Source: Propionivibrio dicarboxylicus
Lineage (GTDB): Bacteria; Pseudomonadota; Gammaproteobacteria; Burkholderiales; Rhodocyclaceae
Direction: 5' to 3'
NCBI RefSeq assembly: GCF_900099695.1
Contig: NZ_FNCY01000003.1
Coordinates: forward strand, 62,001-126,000
DNA length: 64,000 nt
How positions within the stretch are numbered: the stretch's first letter is position 1; each line of letters begins with the position of its first letter. The position numbers and the translations under genes are program-made. This document shows positions 11,625 to 20,665 of this stretch, piece by piece. Under the pieces are notes generated by a model, which did not search any database, was not told the origin of the DNA, and was given only the letters and a program-made list of their open reading frames with translations.

Positions 11625-11662
11625 ATGGCATACTCTATGGCATACCATACGGAGTATGCCAT
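11625..11662 (+). promoter_or_regulatory. Inverted repeat covering the integrase ribosome site and start
   Basis: Perfect 11-bp arms ATGGCATACTC (11625-11635) and GAGTATGCCAT (11652-11662) flank a 16-base loop that holds another ATGGCATA copy. The right arm includes the GGAG site and part of the ATG at 11661. In RNA it would hide the start; in DNA it is an operator candidate. Confidence 0.6.
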
Positions 11663-12944
11663 GGCTCTACTTACCGATACAAAGGCCCGAAATATCAAGC
11701 CGGATGACGGACAACTTCCCCACGGAGGCATCGTTGGGCTGATCCTGATCCCGACAAAAACGAAGGGACATGGCAAGTGGGTCCTGCGCTATATCAGCCC
11801 CGTCACAGGAAAACGCCGAAACGCTGGATTGGGCTCCTACCCTGAAACCAGCATTGCCGAAGCCGGAAAAATCGGCACTGCCATGCGCACGCAGATTGCC
11901 ACCGGCAAAGACCCTCTTGAGGAAAAAAAAGCATCCGCCAACGCCCCCAAACTCCCCGACTTCAGAACCGCAGCCCATGTTGTTCATGCGGAGCTATCCC
12001 CCGGGTGGAAAAACAAGAAGCACGTCCAGCAGTGGATCAACACGGTTTCTGAATACGCAATTCCGACCATCGGCGCACTTCCTCTGGATCAGATTCAACC
12101 ACGCCATATAGCCGAAGTATTACGCCCAATCTGGATATCCAAAGCTGAGACGGCAAGCCGCTTAAGACAACGTCTTCACGCCATCATGGCCTGGGGATGG
12201 GCTCACGGGCATTGCGTTTCAAATCCAGTTGATGTTGTTGACCACCTATTGCCACAACAACCAAGCAAGGCCGTACGCTTACAGCACCAACCTGCCATGC
12301 CGTGGCGTGACATTCCCGAGTTCGTCGTAAAGCACCTGCGCAGCAATACCGAAGGAGATCTGATTCGTCCGATGCTCGAACTGCTAATCCTCACAGCCGT
12401 CCGCTCGGGTGAAATCCGCGGGATGCGGTGGAAGGAAATCGACTTGAATAATGCAGTTTGGACGATCCCCGGAGAGCGAATGAAAGCAAAACACCCCCAT
12501 CGCATTCCACTAACCAGAAGAGCCATCCAGATCATCGAGCGGCAAACAGGACTGCACGAAGAGTTTGTATTTCCGACACCACGGGACAAAGTCATGTTTT
12601 CCGACATGGCTCTCACCCAATTTTTACGACGAATCAAGGCGCCAAGCGACACCCCAGAACGCCTTGCAACCGCTCATGGATTCCGTAGTTCTTTCCGCGA
12701 CTGGTGCAGCGAGAATGGCTTTCCGCGAGACTTAGCAGAACGCGCCCTGGCCCACACCGTCGCAAACAAGGTCGAAGCGGCCTATCACAGAACAGACTTA
12801 CTGGAACAACGTCGGCCGATGATGGAGAAATGGGCAGCGCACTGCCTAAACAAAGACCCCGGTTATGAAAGCGACAGCACAATTGATAAACTCCTAAAAC
12901 CAGCACGCGATCTTGGAATCATCAAGACAAAATCAAGTAAATAG
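11661..12944 (+). CDS. Tyrosine recombinase/integrase of the tRNA-Ser island
   Basis: From ATG 11661 (GGAG site 6 bp upstream) this is a 427-residue P4-type integrase. The N-terminus MALLTDTKARNIKPDDG is the DUF4102 arm-binding domain, and residues ~100-190 form the SAM-like core-binding domain. The catalytic domain shows the Arg of TAVRSGEIRGMRW, HGFRSSFRDW (H-x-x-R) and the ALAHTVANKVEAAYHRTD segment with the C-terminal His and nucleophilic Tyr. It would recombine the island att with the tRNA-Ser 3' end. The gene lies just inside the left repeat and reads inward; many such integrases lie instead beside the intact tRNA, here 44 kb away. An upstream in-frame ATG at 11625 lies within an inverted repeat and has no ribosome site. 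Confidence 0.93.
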   Translation: MALLTDTKARNIKPDDGQLPHGGIVGLILIPTKTKGHGKWVLRYISPVTGKRRNAGLGSYPETSIAEAGKIGTAMRTQIATGKDPLEEKKASANAPKLPDFRTAAHVVHAELSPGWKNKKHVQQWINTVSEYAIPTIGALPLDQIQPRHIAEVLRPIWISKAETASRLRQRLHAIMAWGWAHGHCVSNPVDVVDHLLPQQPSKAVRLQHQPAMPWRDIPEFVVKHLRSNTEGDLIRPMLELLILTAVRSGEIRGMRWKEIDLNNAVWTIPGERMKAKHPHRIPLTRRAIQIIERQTGLHEEFVFPTPRDKVMFSDMALTQFLRRIKAPSDTPERLATAHGFRSSFRDWCSENGFPRDLAERALAHTVANKVEAAYHRTDLLEQRRPMMEKWAAHCLNKDPGYESDSTIDKLLKPARDLGIIKTKSSK

Positions 12945-13527
12945 CCTGAAGCTTCACAGCCATTAACGAGCACTTGCATAACTTCTTACTTTCTGCTTGA
13001 ATGGCAATTCGTTTTTCATCGTTTGACGCTGCAGTCGTAACGATGGCCGCATCAAAAAAATATGCGGAGAAGATACTTGCCTTCGAGGCAATGTTAGTCA
13101 GGCAGTTACCACGTTGGGCAGCGAGCGCGGATAAACACCTGGCGACATCCGTAGCGGCAACGCGCTACCGATGCATTATCGAGCACCCGGCGGTGCCATG
13201 GCTGAGGCCGAAGTCTGCGCCTCTAGAGGCTGAAGTAAATGCCTCGCCTGCATAGCAGAGCTAGCAGATTTTATCTGCAATTGCTCTGGATTATGACACG
13301 CAGAGAAAGATGCTGCGTATCTACCTCGTTTAGGTCACTTGGCAAGGGCAAATGCCGTTGCGTTTTGTGACCTGTCCAGGCCGGGCCTCAACAGCCCGAG
13401 AACCTGGCCATAAAGAACTCCGGGGCTTTGCAGGTTTTTCCCGTCGCTGCCGCATGCAAACAACCCTTCGAGATTTTAAGCGCAGTGACGAAAAACGTTG
13501 CTTCATAAAGTCATAAAGGTGTTAAAA
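12945..13527. other. Intergenic region with one doubtful small frame
   Basis: This is a region of 583 bp between integrase and AlpA-like gene. A plus frame at 13001-13255 encodes 84 residues (MAIRFSSFDAAVVTMAASKK...) but has no ribosome site and no family I recognise. The stretch 13256-13527 has short GC-rich inverted repeats around 13375-13410 and probably carries the promoter of the AlpA/DUF3987 pair. Confidence 0.4.
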
Positions 13528-13965
13528 ATGCATAATGCATATGTCAAATCGGGCGCAGTTTCAGGTCGAAACCCTTCAAACACTGCGCCTAGCGCGCAAA
13601 AGGTTCTGAAACCATACCAGCTATACCCATCATCAACACAAACGCAACCCATCTCCATAGCAGCGAATCAACTCACACTGAAAGGAGATTCACAGCTTAC
13701 AGGCACCACCAAGAGCAAAAGCCAAGTTCTCACTGATCGCGTCATTCGAATGCGAGACGTAATAGAACTCACTGGCTTGTGTCGCTCATCGATCTACCTT
13801 CGAACAAACGGGTCCAATGACAACAAATACTACGACCCGACCTTTCCACGCAAATTCTCGCTCTCCGGTAACGGGAAACGGGGTGCTGTTGGCTATCTCC
13901 TTTCGGAGGTGCTCTGCTGGATTGAAAAACAGGCCAACAGCAGACATCAAGGAGACGCAAAATGA
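13528..13965 (+). CDS. AlpA-family regulator / excisionase-like DNA-binding protein
   Basis: The C-terminal 70 residues show the AlpA pattern: RVIRMRDVIELTGLCRSSIY (MerR-like helix-turn-helix), then FPRKFSLSGNGKRGAVGYLL and SEVLCWIEKQ. The first ~75 residues are a Ser/Gln/Thr-rich, apparently disordered extension. Most AlpA proteins are only 65-90 residues, so a longer N-terminus is unusual. I chose ATG 13528 (AAGGTG upstream); a TTG at 13498 would add ten residues. AlpA proteins in P4-like islands activate integrase or excision. It overlaps the following DUF3987 gene by ATGA, so the two are made together. Confidence 0.8.
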   Translation: MHNAYVKSGAVSGRNPSNTAPSAQKVLKPYQLYPSSTQTQPISIAANQLTLKGDSQLTGTTKSKSQVLTDRVIRMRDVIELTGLCRSSIYLRTNGSNDNKYYDPTFPRKFSLSGNGKRGAVGYLLSEVLCWIEKQANSRHQGDAK

Positions 13966-15461
13966 CGTCCCTAATCAACCAAATTCCCAACCTTGAGAAT
14001 TTCCCGCTCCAAGCAATGGGCTCCCTTGTCCCAGTCACATTGGACATGTACCGTGAGACAAAAGGCTCTGCCGCAGCAATTGCAACGTCATTGCTAGCCA
14101 CTCTTTCTCTGACTTGCCAGGGCAGGATACGCGTCAGAAAACGTGACAACCTGGAGTCACCTGTCTCGCTTGGCTTCATCGTCGAGCAAGACTCTGGTGA
14201 GCGGAAAACCTCGATGGTAAAAAGAGCTACGGGCGCCATTAGTTCCTTTTCAAGCAGCCAGGCCTCTGAATACGAGAAATCGTACAGCCGATATCTGTCA
14301 GACCTGTCCGCCTGGAAATCGAAGACGAAAGGACTTCAAGACGCCATTCGAAAGAAGGCGGCCAAAGGCATACCTCTTGACAGCGAAGAAGCAAGCCTTA
14401 AGGAACTGTCCGACAAAAAGCCAAAGCGCCCCAAACCATTCCACCTCATCATCGAGAAGGCCACGTCAGAAGCGATTACTTCCGTATTTTCGGAATCGCT
14501 GCCAACGACGGCGCTCTTCTCCGATGAAGGCGGCATCATCACAAATGGTCGCGCTCTACTTGACCTAAGCATTCTGTGCAAGGCCTGGGACGGATCCGAC
14601 ATTTATCTTGACTCGGTGAGTAACGGCACGAAAATCGTACGCGATCCGACCTTAACAATTGCGCTATTCATCCAACGACAGGTCCTTGAACAGTACCTCT
14701 GCCGCAAGGGGGAACTCGCTCGTGGCACCGGTTTTCTTGCCCGGACGTACGTAGTGAGGCCACCGCAAATGGCGGGCACTCGGTTCCTCGAATACGCAGT
14801 CAAGTCTGACGGTACCGCCCTCAAACAATTCGAGTCCCGATGCCTCAAAATCCTCAATGAGCAGATCAGCATTGATGGTCAATGCTTACCGGAAAAACTG
14901 ATACTGGCGTTCTCCCCAGAGGCCCAACCCCGATGGATCAGAAAACATGACCAGATCGAAAGCCAGATGACTCCGGGTGGTTTTTTCTATGCCTTCAAGG
15001 ACTTCGGATCAAAGCACGCGGATAAAATTGCGCGCCTAGCCGCAATCCTGGAGTACTACGAAACGGGAAGTACCATTATCTCTCTGGAGACACTGGAGCG
15101 CGCAATCACCATTTCGGACTGGTATGCCACCGAATTTGTGCGTTATTTCACCCCTGCACCGACTGTCCCGCAGGAACAGATCGATGGCGACATCCTGCTT
15201 CGGTGGTTGGCAAACTACGTTCGCACCACCAACCAACTTTGCGTGAAGAAAAATGATGTGCGCAGCGGAGGTCCGAACTCGCTCCGTAACATAGCGCGAC
15301 TGAACGCTGCGATCCAGAACCTGGACACACGTCTGATTGCTGGAGAAAGAAAGTTGCAGAGCGACAAGGCGGTCTTTATCTCGATGAACCCGAACTTCTT
15401 CACAGCTGACATGATTGCCCGAATTTGTCAGACGCTGCCCGTGGGAAGATCAATTATTTAA
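13962..15461 (+). CDS. DUF3987 domain protein (YfjI-like)
   Basis: The 499-residue protein belongs to the DUF3987 group found in integrase-AlpA islands. The start MTSLINQIPNLENFPLQAMG, the phrase FIVEQDSGERKTSMVKRA (residues ~72-90, at the position of the family's SGxxKS-like loop) and LFSDEGGIITNGR (~185) match the family. Residues ~115-150 form a charged, coiled-coil-like insertion. The family resembles DnaB/primase-associated ATPases, so a role in island replication is likely but unproven. In this copy the loop reads ERKTS and a canonical Walker A is not evident. It is translationally coupled to the AlpA-like gene and followed by a strong hairpin. Confidence 0.82.
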   Translation: MTSLINQIPNLENFPLQAMGSLVPVTLDMYRETKGSAAAIATSLLATLSLTCQGRIRVRKRDNLESPVSLGFIVEQDSGERKTSMVKRATGAISSFSSSQASEYEKSYSRYLSDLSAWKSKTKGLQDAIRKKAAKGIPLDSEEASLKELSDKKPKRPKPFHLIIEKATSEAITSVFSESLPTTALFSDEGGIITNGRALLDLSILCKAWDGSDIYLDSVSNGTKIVRDPTLTIALFIQRQVLEQYLCRKGELARGTGFLARTYVVRPPQMAGTRFLEYAVKSDGTALKQFESRCLKILNEQISIDGQCLPEKLILAFSPEAQPRWIRKHDQIESQMTPGGFFYAFKDFGSKHADKIARLAAILEYYETGSTIISLETLERAITISDWYATEFVRYFTPAPTVPQEQIDGDILLRWLANYVRTTNQLCVKKNDVRSGGPNSLRNIARLNAAIQNLDTRLIAGERKLQSDKAVFISMNPNFFTADMIARICQTLPVGRSII

Positions 15462-15473
15462 AGGAGTGATTCG

Positions 15474-15519
15474 TTGCTGCTGCTTTTTTCCGCTATTACG
15501 GCAAAAAAAGCAGCAGCAA
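15474..15519. terminator. Strong bidirectional hairpin after the DUF3987 gene
   Basis: Perfect 16-bp arms (15474-15489 with 15504-15519; TTGCTGCTGCTTTTTT and its complement) close a 14-base loop. The A/T runs lie within the stem, so it can stop transcription in both directions and would form a long RNA duplex. Confidence 0.75.
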
Positions 15520-15678
15520 AATTAAGACGCGGTGCATGTACTGCGTGTTGGCGCTGGTGGCAAGTGGACGTTCGAGCCGGAGGGCATCCTTTCCAGATTA
15601 TTTTGATCACATATTGTTTACCTGAGAAATTCGTACTGACCCGTCTCTAATCGAGCCACTTCTTAGTCCAAGCTCGTA

Positions 15679-15746
15679 CCGGATCATCCAATCCGGATAT
15701 CACCTCCATCGCCCACATCGTCTCCGTGACGGTCGTGGGCGTTTTT
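15679..15746 (+). terminator. Hairpin plus intrinsic terminator in the leader of the zinc-ribbon gene
   Basis: A small hairpin (CCGGAT/ATCCGG, 15679-15696) is followed by a 7-bp stem, CGCCCAC (15710-15716) with GTGGGCG (15735-15741), and TTTTT. It lies only 59 bp upstream of the next ATG. The rest of 15520-15678 shows nothing identifiable. Confidence 0.6.
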
Positions 15747-15804
15747 GCATTTATGCCGGACAAATACTGACCTCTCGCACTTTCACCTTGCCAAGGAGTT
15801 CGTC

Positions 15805-16230
15805 ATGCCCATGATTTGCCCTAACTGCCTCTCAACCCAGATTGAAACCAAGGATTACGCCAAGAAAGCTGCCGCCACTGTCGGTTTTCTTGGCGGGACA
15901 GCCAGTGGTATCGCCAGCGCAAAAAGCGGTGCCGAAATCGGCTCGATTGTCGGCGGATCCATCGGCTTTATTGCCGGCCCGGTCGGTTCCCGCGTTGGCA
16001 AATGGATCGGTACGCTCGTCGGCGGCATGGTCGGCGGTATCACTGGCGCATTGACTGGCGCCCAACTCGGTCACGTCATCGATGAACGACTGCTCGACAA
16101 TTACCACTGTCTTGCTTGCGACCATCACTTTCGCACGCCACTCGTCTTCGATCAGAAGGAGACGGAAATCACCCCATTTTCAAACGATGCCATTCTTGGG
16201 GGCGTGGGTCGGCTCGACGTCTCTCGCTGA
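15805..16230 (+). CDS. Small protein with split zinc ribbon and glycine-zipper segment
   Basis: From ATG 15805 (AAGGAG 7 bp upstream) this is 141 residues. A CxxC pair at the N-terminus (MICPNCLS) and another near the C-terminus (CLACDHHF) flank a long Gly/Ala-rich hydrophobic stretch (residues ~20-90) with GxxxG spacing, like glycine-zipper proteins that insert in membranes. The four Cys could bind one zinc and bring the ends together. It is the first of a run of phage/plasmid-like genes (DUF932, YqaJ, RDF-like), each with its own leader. The function is unknown; a membrane-perturbing or envelope-associated role is only a suggestion. Confidence 0.65.
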   Translation: MPMICPNCLSTQIETKDYAKKAAATVGFLGGTASGIASAKSGAEIGSIVGGSIGFIAGPVGSRVGKWIGTLVGGMVGGITGALTGAQLGHVIDERLLDNYHCLACDHHFRTPLVFDQKETEITPFSNDAILGGVGRLDVSR

Positions 16231-16369
16231 TACTGATTGCGGCGTGAGGTAACGCGTCTCTGCATCCTCCCGTTTTCTTTCCTCTCTTCTTCGAACACCA
16301 CCTGCCGGCAGTTCTCGGCAGCCTCGTCACGCCTTACGTTTCGTCACCCCTCTTACGAAAGGAATTTTC

Positions 16370-17335
16370 ATGGCTCATCTCGTTCAACAAATGGCGTATG
16401 TCGACGCCGTCCCGTGGCACGGTCTCGGACATCAATTACCGGCCAAACAGCCGATCGAAATCTGGCAACAGGAAGCCGGCATGGATTGGCAGATCGAAGA
16501 AACGCCAGTGCGGTTTATGACCGACACGATTGGCAATCTCGGCACGATCCACTCGTTCCCCGAACAGAAAGTGCTCTATCGATCCGACACGAAAACGGCA
16601 CTATCGGTCGTCTCTCAACGCTATCAGGTCGTACAGCCGCGAGAGGTCCTGGAGTTCTACCGGGATCTTTCCGAAATTTCTGGCTTTGAACTGGAAACAG
16701 CTGGCGTGCTGAAAGGTGGCAAGAAGTTCTGGGCCTTGGCCAAGACGGGGCAGTCGACTGCTGTGAAGGGCAATGACACGGTCAATGGCTACCTACTCTT
16801 GGCCACTTCTTGCGATGGTACGCTGGCCACCACCGCGACGCCGACGACGATCCGGGTGGTCTGTCATAACACCCTGACAATCGCCCTGAACGGCGCCAGT
16901 CAGGCTATCAGAGTACCCCACAGTACGCGCTTCGATCCCCAAGCGGTAAAGCAGCAACTCGGCATTGCTGTATCGCAATGGGACGGGTTCATGTACCGAA
17001 TGCGGACCTTGACTGAACGCAAGGTCAAGACGCACGAAGCCATGAACTATTTCCTGCGGGTGCTGTGTGATGCATCCCCAGCCTCCGACAGCGCCGGTCT
17101 CGTCAATGAGCGGGCGCTGAAGAAGGTACAAAGCCTGTATGACGGCCAAGGACGCGGCTCAGAACTCGATTCGGCCCGAAACACCGCCTGGGGTCTGCTC
17201 AATGCCGTTACCGAGTATGTGGATCACGAACGTCGCTCGCGCAGTGTCGAGCACCGGATGGATTCCGCCTGGTTCGGGCAGGGGGCTACGTTGAAACAGC
17301 GAGCACTGGATACTGCATTGGCCTTGGCAGCCTAA
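16370..17335 (+). CDS. DUF932 / TIGR03299-type phage-plasmid protein
   Basis: The 321-residue protein has the typical DUF932 opening (DAVPWHGLGHQLP), the repeated phrase SVVSQRYQVVQPREVLEFY and the C-terminal LDSARNTAWGLLNAVTEYVDHERRSR. The family is widespread on phages and plasmids, often near recombination genes, and its biochemical role is not established. AAAGGAAT precedes ATG 16370. The 139-bp gap upstream holds a small CTGCCG/CGGCAG stem (about 16309-16328) but no T-run. It lies just before a YqaJ exonuclease gene, so a role in DNA recombination or repair of the mobile element is plausible. Confidence 0.85.
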   Translation: MAHLVQQMAYVDAVPWHGLGHQLPAKQPIEIWQQEAGMDWQIEETPVRFMTDTIGNLGTIHSFPEQKVLYRSDTKTALSVVSQRYQVVQPREVLEFYRDLSEISGFELETAGVLKGGKKFWALAKTGQSTAVKGNDTVNGYLLLATSCDGTLATTATPTTIRVVCHNTLTIALNGASQAIRVPHSTRFDPQAVKQQLGIAVSQWDGFMYRMRTLTERKVKTHEAMNYFLRVLCDASPASDSAGLVNERALKKVQSLYDGQGRGSELDSARNTAWGLLNAVTEYVDHERRSRSVEHRMDSAWFGQGATLKQRALDTALALAA

Positions 17336-17496
17336 ATAATGGCGGACGATGCCAATGTTGGGGGCTTCCCGATAAACGTCGCGCTATAGCCAGTACGGTT
17401 CTGTCGGCCAGAATCTCGCTTTTACGAAACACATCGCATCCATGGATAGTGGTCCGCTGTCCGCGTAAGCATCCAATCTGTTGCCGTCCTCATGTG

Positions 17497-17533
17497 CGCC
17501 CTGCCCGATCTACGGATCGCGCGGGGCGTTTCT
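17497..17533 (+). terminator. Terminator-like leader hairpin before the YqaJ gene
   Basis: The arms CGCCC (17497-17501) and GGGCG (17524-17528) enclose an inner CGATC/GATCG stem and are followed by TTTCTT. The structure lies 26 bp before the ATG at 17559. Confidence 0.5.
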
Positions 17534-17558
17534 TATCTGCATCCTGAAAGGAAGATCC

Positions 17559-18587
17559 ATGCAACCGACGAGTCCGTCGCATTCTCAACCAGGGGGTATC
17601 CCCCCGTCCCCCGTGCGCGCTCGCCCAGCGTTGCGTTTGATCAAAACCAACGACCTTCCCCGTCAAGAATGGTTGGAAGTGCGCAAGCGGGGTATCGGCA
17701 GCTCTGATGCCGCGGCAGCGGTTGGCCTCAGTCCCTACAAATCCCAGCTTGAACTCTGGATGGAGAAAACCGGCCGCGACCAGGCCTTGCCGAAAATCGA
17801 TCCGCATGACGAGGAAAGCCCGACTTATTGGGGCAATTTCCTCGAACCGATAGTTGCTGCGCACTACACGAAACGATCCGGCAATCGGGTTCGTAAGATC
17901 AATGCGGTGCTTCAGCATCCGGATCAGGATAAAGCCTGGATGCTGGCGAATATCGACCGTGAGGTCATCGGCGCCCCCGACGTCCAGATTCTGGAATGCA
18001 AGACCGCCGGGATCAATGGCGCCCGCCTATGGAAAGACGGCGTGCCGGAGTATGTTCAGGCCCAGGTACACCACCAATTGGCCGTTACCGGAAAACAGGC
18101 TGCGGATGTTGCCGTCTTGATTGGCGGCCAACATCTGGAGATCCACCGTATTGAACGCGATGAGCGCTTGATCCGGAATCTGATCGAACTGGAGCGCAAA
18201 TTCTGGCAGTTGGTGGAAAGCGATACGCCACCGGATGCCGATGGTTCGGAATCGGCTGATCTGGCACTGCGCTGCCTGTATCCGGAGGACAACGGCGGAG
18301 AAATGGATTTCCGAGAGGACACCGCCCTATCCGCAGCCTTTTCCGATCTGGTGGCGGTACGTCAGCTGATTGCGGATCGTCAGGCATTAGAAGCCAAACT
18401 CAAGCAGCAACTCCAGGCGGCCATGGGTGAAAGCAGCCGCGCACTGTTTGAAACGGGTTCCGTCAGTTGGAAAAAGTCGAAGGATAGCTTGGGGCTGGAT
18501 GTCACTCGGCTGCTGAAAGATCTGCCGGAATTACAGGCGCAGTACCCATTAACGCGCACGGGCAGCCGGCGATTTCTCATTTTGTGA
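17559..18587 (+). CDS. YqaJ-family viral recombinase/exonuclease
   Basis: From ATG 17559 (AAAGGAAG upstream) this is 342 residues. The N-terminal half is a YqaJ/lambda-exonuclease fold nuclease: IGSSDAAAAVGLSPYKSQLE, then NFLEPIVAAHYTK (acidic residue), and DVQILECKTA, which supplies the E-x-K of the PD-(D/E)xK site near residue 150. The C-terminal third is helical and charged. Such enzymes degrade one strand of double-stranded DNA ends and work with an annealing protein in phage recombination. No Bet/RecT-type annealase is obvious next to it; the following RDF-like gene is the nearest partner and is disrupted by an IS. An earlier in-frame start at 17481 lies inside the leader hairpin region. 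Confidence 0.87.
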   Translation: MQPTSPSHSQPGGIPPSPVRARPALRLIKTNDLPRQEWLEVRKRGIGSSDAAAAVGLSPYKSQLELWMEKTGRDQALPKIDPHDEESPTYWGNFLEPIVAAHYTKRSGNRVRKINAVLQHPDQDKAWMLANIDREVIGAPDVQILECKTAGINGARLWKDGVPEYVQAQVHHQLAVTGKQAADVAVLIGGQHLEIHRIERDERLIRNLIELERKFWQLVESDTPPDADGSESADLALRCLYPEDNGGEMDFREDTALSAAFSDLVAVRQLIADRQALEAKLKQQLQAAMGESSRALFETGSVSWKKSKDSLGLDVTRLLKDLPELQAQYPLTRTGSRRFLIL

Positions 18588-18698
18588 GCATGCGCAAGAC
18601 CGAAGCCATCGGCCTCAACGTATGTCAATTGCGGGGATTCTCGTCTGTCGTGAGCAATCGCCCCATGGTTTCCGCATAACCATTTTTCAGTGCACCAC

Positions 18699-18737
18699 AA
18701 GCCGTTGTCCGGAGCGAATTCGGACAGCGGCTTTTTC
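18699..18737 (+). terminator. Terminator-like leader hairpin before the RDF-like gene
   Basis: A 13-bp stem with one G-U pair (18699-18711 with 18721-18733, AAGCCGTTGTCCG/CGGACAGCGGCTT) is followed by TTTTT. It lies 18 bp before the ATG at 18755, so it would end upstream transcripts or act as an attenuator. Confidence 0.65.
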
Positions 18738-19289
18738 TATTTCAGGAGTTCATCATGATTAAAGGGCTCGCCATTACGCCGCCGGTCATCGGGCGCATTT
18801 CGATTGGTAAGGTGGTTGAACGTAACGGCAAACGTCTTCCAGAGAAGGATGACTGCTTTACGCTGACGACGCAGGTGCAAACCAAGGACGGTTGGCTTTT
18901 GCATCCGCTGCATCAGAAATTGCTCGAAGCGTCCGCCACGGAAAAGCTCCGGGCCATTCCCGTCACGCTACTGTTTAACGCCAGCGAACTTAATCTTCGG
19001 GCCGAATACAGCCTGTTCGACAAATCGACAGGACGCCCAATGTGTGTTGGGAACGGTGAAACTGCCAAAGGAGTGACCTCCGAAGGGCTGAAGGAATATG
19101 CCTGCCCGTCTCCGGAGGCATGCGAGATGGGAAAAAAGGGAGGATGTAAGCCCTACGGTCGTTTGAATGTCCAGGTCGAAGGACAGGAGGACGAACTTGG
19201 GTGTTTTATCTTCAGGACGACCGGGTTTAATTCGATTCGGACATTGACGGCGCGCCTGGAGTTTTTCGAGGCGGTCAGTAGCGGCGCGA

Positions 19290-20665
19290 GGGAGTGTCAG
19301 AATTTCTGTGTGTGAGGCGGATGGAGACGTTCCGCAAAGGGGTTCGTCGGAGTTAATTCTAAGCGATACGCAGAGAGAATCGATCGTCATACATGATGGC
19401 GAACTGGTTCATGGCCGCTTTCCAGTCATGAGCAGCGCGGCCCCATTCGGCGGTAATGTTGCGCAGAGCCAGCCAGATCAGCTTGTTGGCCGCATCATCG
19501 CTCGGGAAGTGCCCGCGCGTTTTGATGATCTTACGCAGCCGGGCGTTGATGCTTTCTATGGCGTTGGTGGTGTAGATCACCCGGCGGATCGGCGGCGGGA
19601 ACGCAAAGAACGGAATCACACGATCCCACGCTCGCCGCCAAGCCGCAGCTACGGTCGGGAATTTCTCGCCCCACGGCCCTTGCGCGAAGTGATCGAGTTC
19701 GGCCTGAGCCGCTTCGGCACTGGGTGCCGTGTAAATCGGCTTGATCGCCGCGGCCAGCGCCTTACGATCCTTCCAACTCGCGTAGTCCAGGCTGTTACGG
19801 ATCAGGTGCACGATGCAGGTCTGCAACGTGGTCGCCGGGAACACCGCGGCGAGTGCTTCAGGCATACCTTTCAGACCGTCGGTGACGGCGATCAGGATGT
19901 CGGCGACACCGCGGGTCTTGAGATCGTTGAAGACCTTCATCCAGAACTTGGCGCCTTCGGTGTTCTCGATCCACAGTCCGAGAATGTCACGCCTGCCATC
20001 GGGCAGCACGCCCAGTGCCAGGTAGATCGCCTTGTTGCGAACGACAGCGTCCTCGCGAATCTTGACCCGCAGCGCGTCGAAGAACACCACCGGATACATC
20101 GGCTCCAGTGGCCGGGATTGCCAGGCGGTGACCTCGTCCATTACGGCATCGGTGACCGAACTGATGAACTCGGGCGATACCTCGGTACCGTATTGCTCGG
20201 CCAGGAAGCCCTGAATTTCGCGCACCGTCATGCCGCGCGCGTACATGGCGACGATCTTGTCGTCGAAACCGGTGAAGCGGCGTTCGTGCTTGGGAATCAG
20301 GAGCGGTTCGAAGCCCCCCTGTCGATCGCGCGGCACATCGATCCGCAGTGGGCCGTCTTCCGTCAATACGGTCTTGCTGCTGACGCCGTTGCGGTGGTTG
20401 CCGCTGCCTTCCGGCTTGCCGGCGCCGGGCGCATAACCCAGGTGATGGCTAAGCTCGGCGCTTAGCGCTCGCTCGATCAGCGCCTTCTTGAACGCCATCG
20501 ACGCGGCATTCACTGCCTCCGCGGTCATCGGTCCATCGGCGATCTGGTCAATCAGCTCTTTCGGAATGGTGGGTAGCTCCACCGGCTTATTCTTGCTCGT
20601 CTTGCTTGGCATACATGCTCCTTGGCGACATGTTATGCCTCAAACACAAAATTTCTGACAGGCTC
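19290..20665. mobile_element. IS256-family insertion sequence, 1376 bp
   Basis: The ends carry imperfect inverted repeats, TGTCAGAATTTCTGTG on the left and TGTCAGAAATTTTGTG on the right (inward), with 3 mismatches over 24 bp and a few outer bases GGGAG/GAGCC. The 8-bp direct repeat CGGCGCGA occurs at 19282-19289 and 20666-20673. Taking out the element restores the host frame, so the boundaries are secure. Confidence 0.93.
19359..20612 (-). CDS. IS256-family (Mutator-type) transposase
   Basis: The intact 417-residue transposase reads opposite to the gene it interrupts. The DDE triad is visible: Asp in YPVVFFDALRVKIRE (~residue 165), Asp in AVTDGLKGMPEALAA (~230) and Glu in YTTNAIESINARLRK (~340). 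The CIVHLIRNS segment is the family C/H motif before the last acidic residue. The N-terminus has the usual helical DNA-binding region. Length and motifs are normal, so the element may still be active. A solo copy of its right end occurs at 46713-46753. Confidence 0.95.
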   Translation of the reverse strand: MPSKTSKNKPVELPTIPKELIDQIADGPMTAEAVNAASMAFKKALIERALSAELSHHLGYAPGAGKPEGSGNHRNGVSSKTVLTEDGPLRIDVPRDRQGGFEPLLIPKHERRFTGFDDKIVAMYARGMTVREIQGFLAEQYGTEVSPEFISSVTDAVMDEVTAWQSRPLEPMYPVVFFDALRVKIREDAVVRNKAIYLALGVLPDGRRDILGLWIENTEGAKFWMKVFNDLKTRGVADILIAVTDGLKGMPEALAAVFPATTLQTCIVHLIRNSLDYASWKDRKALAAAIKPIYTAPSAEAAQAELDHFAQGPWGEKFPTVAAAWRRAWDRVIPFFAFPPPIRRVIYTTNAIESINARLRKIIKTRGHFPSDDAANKLIWLALRNITAEWGRAAHDWKAAMNQFAIMYDDRFSLRIA

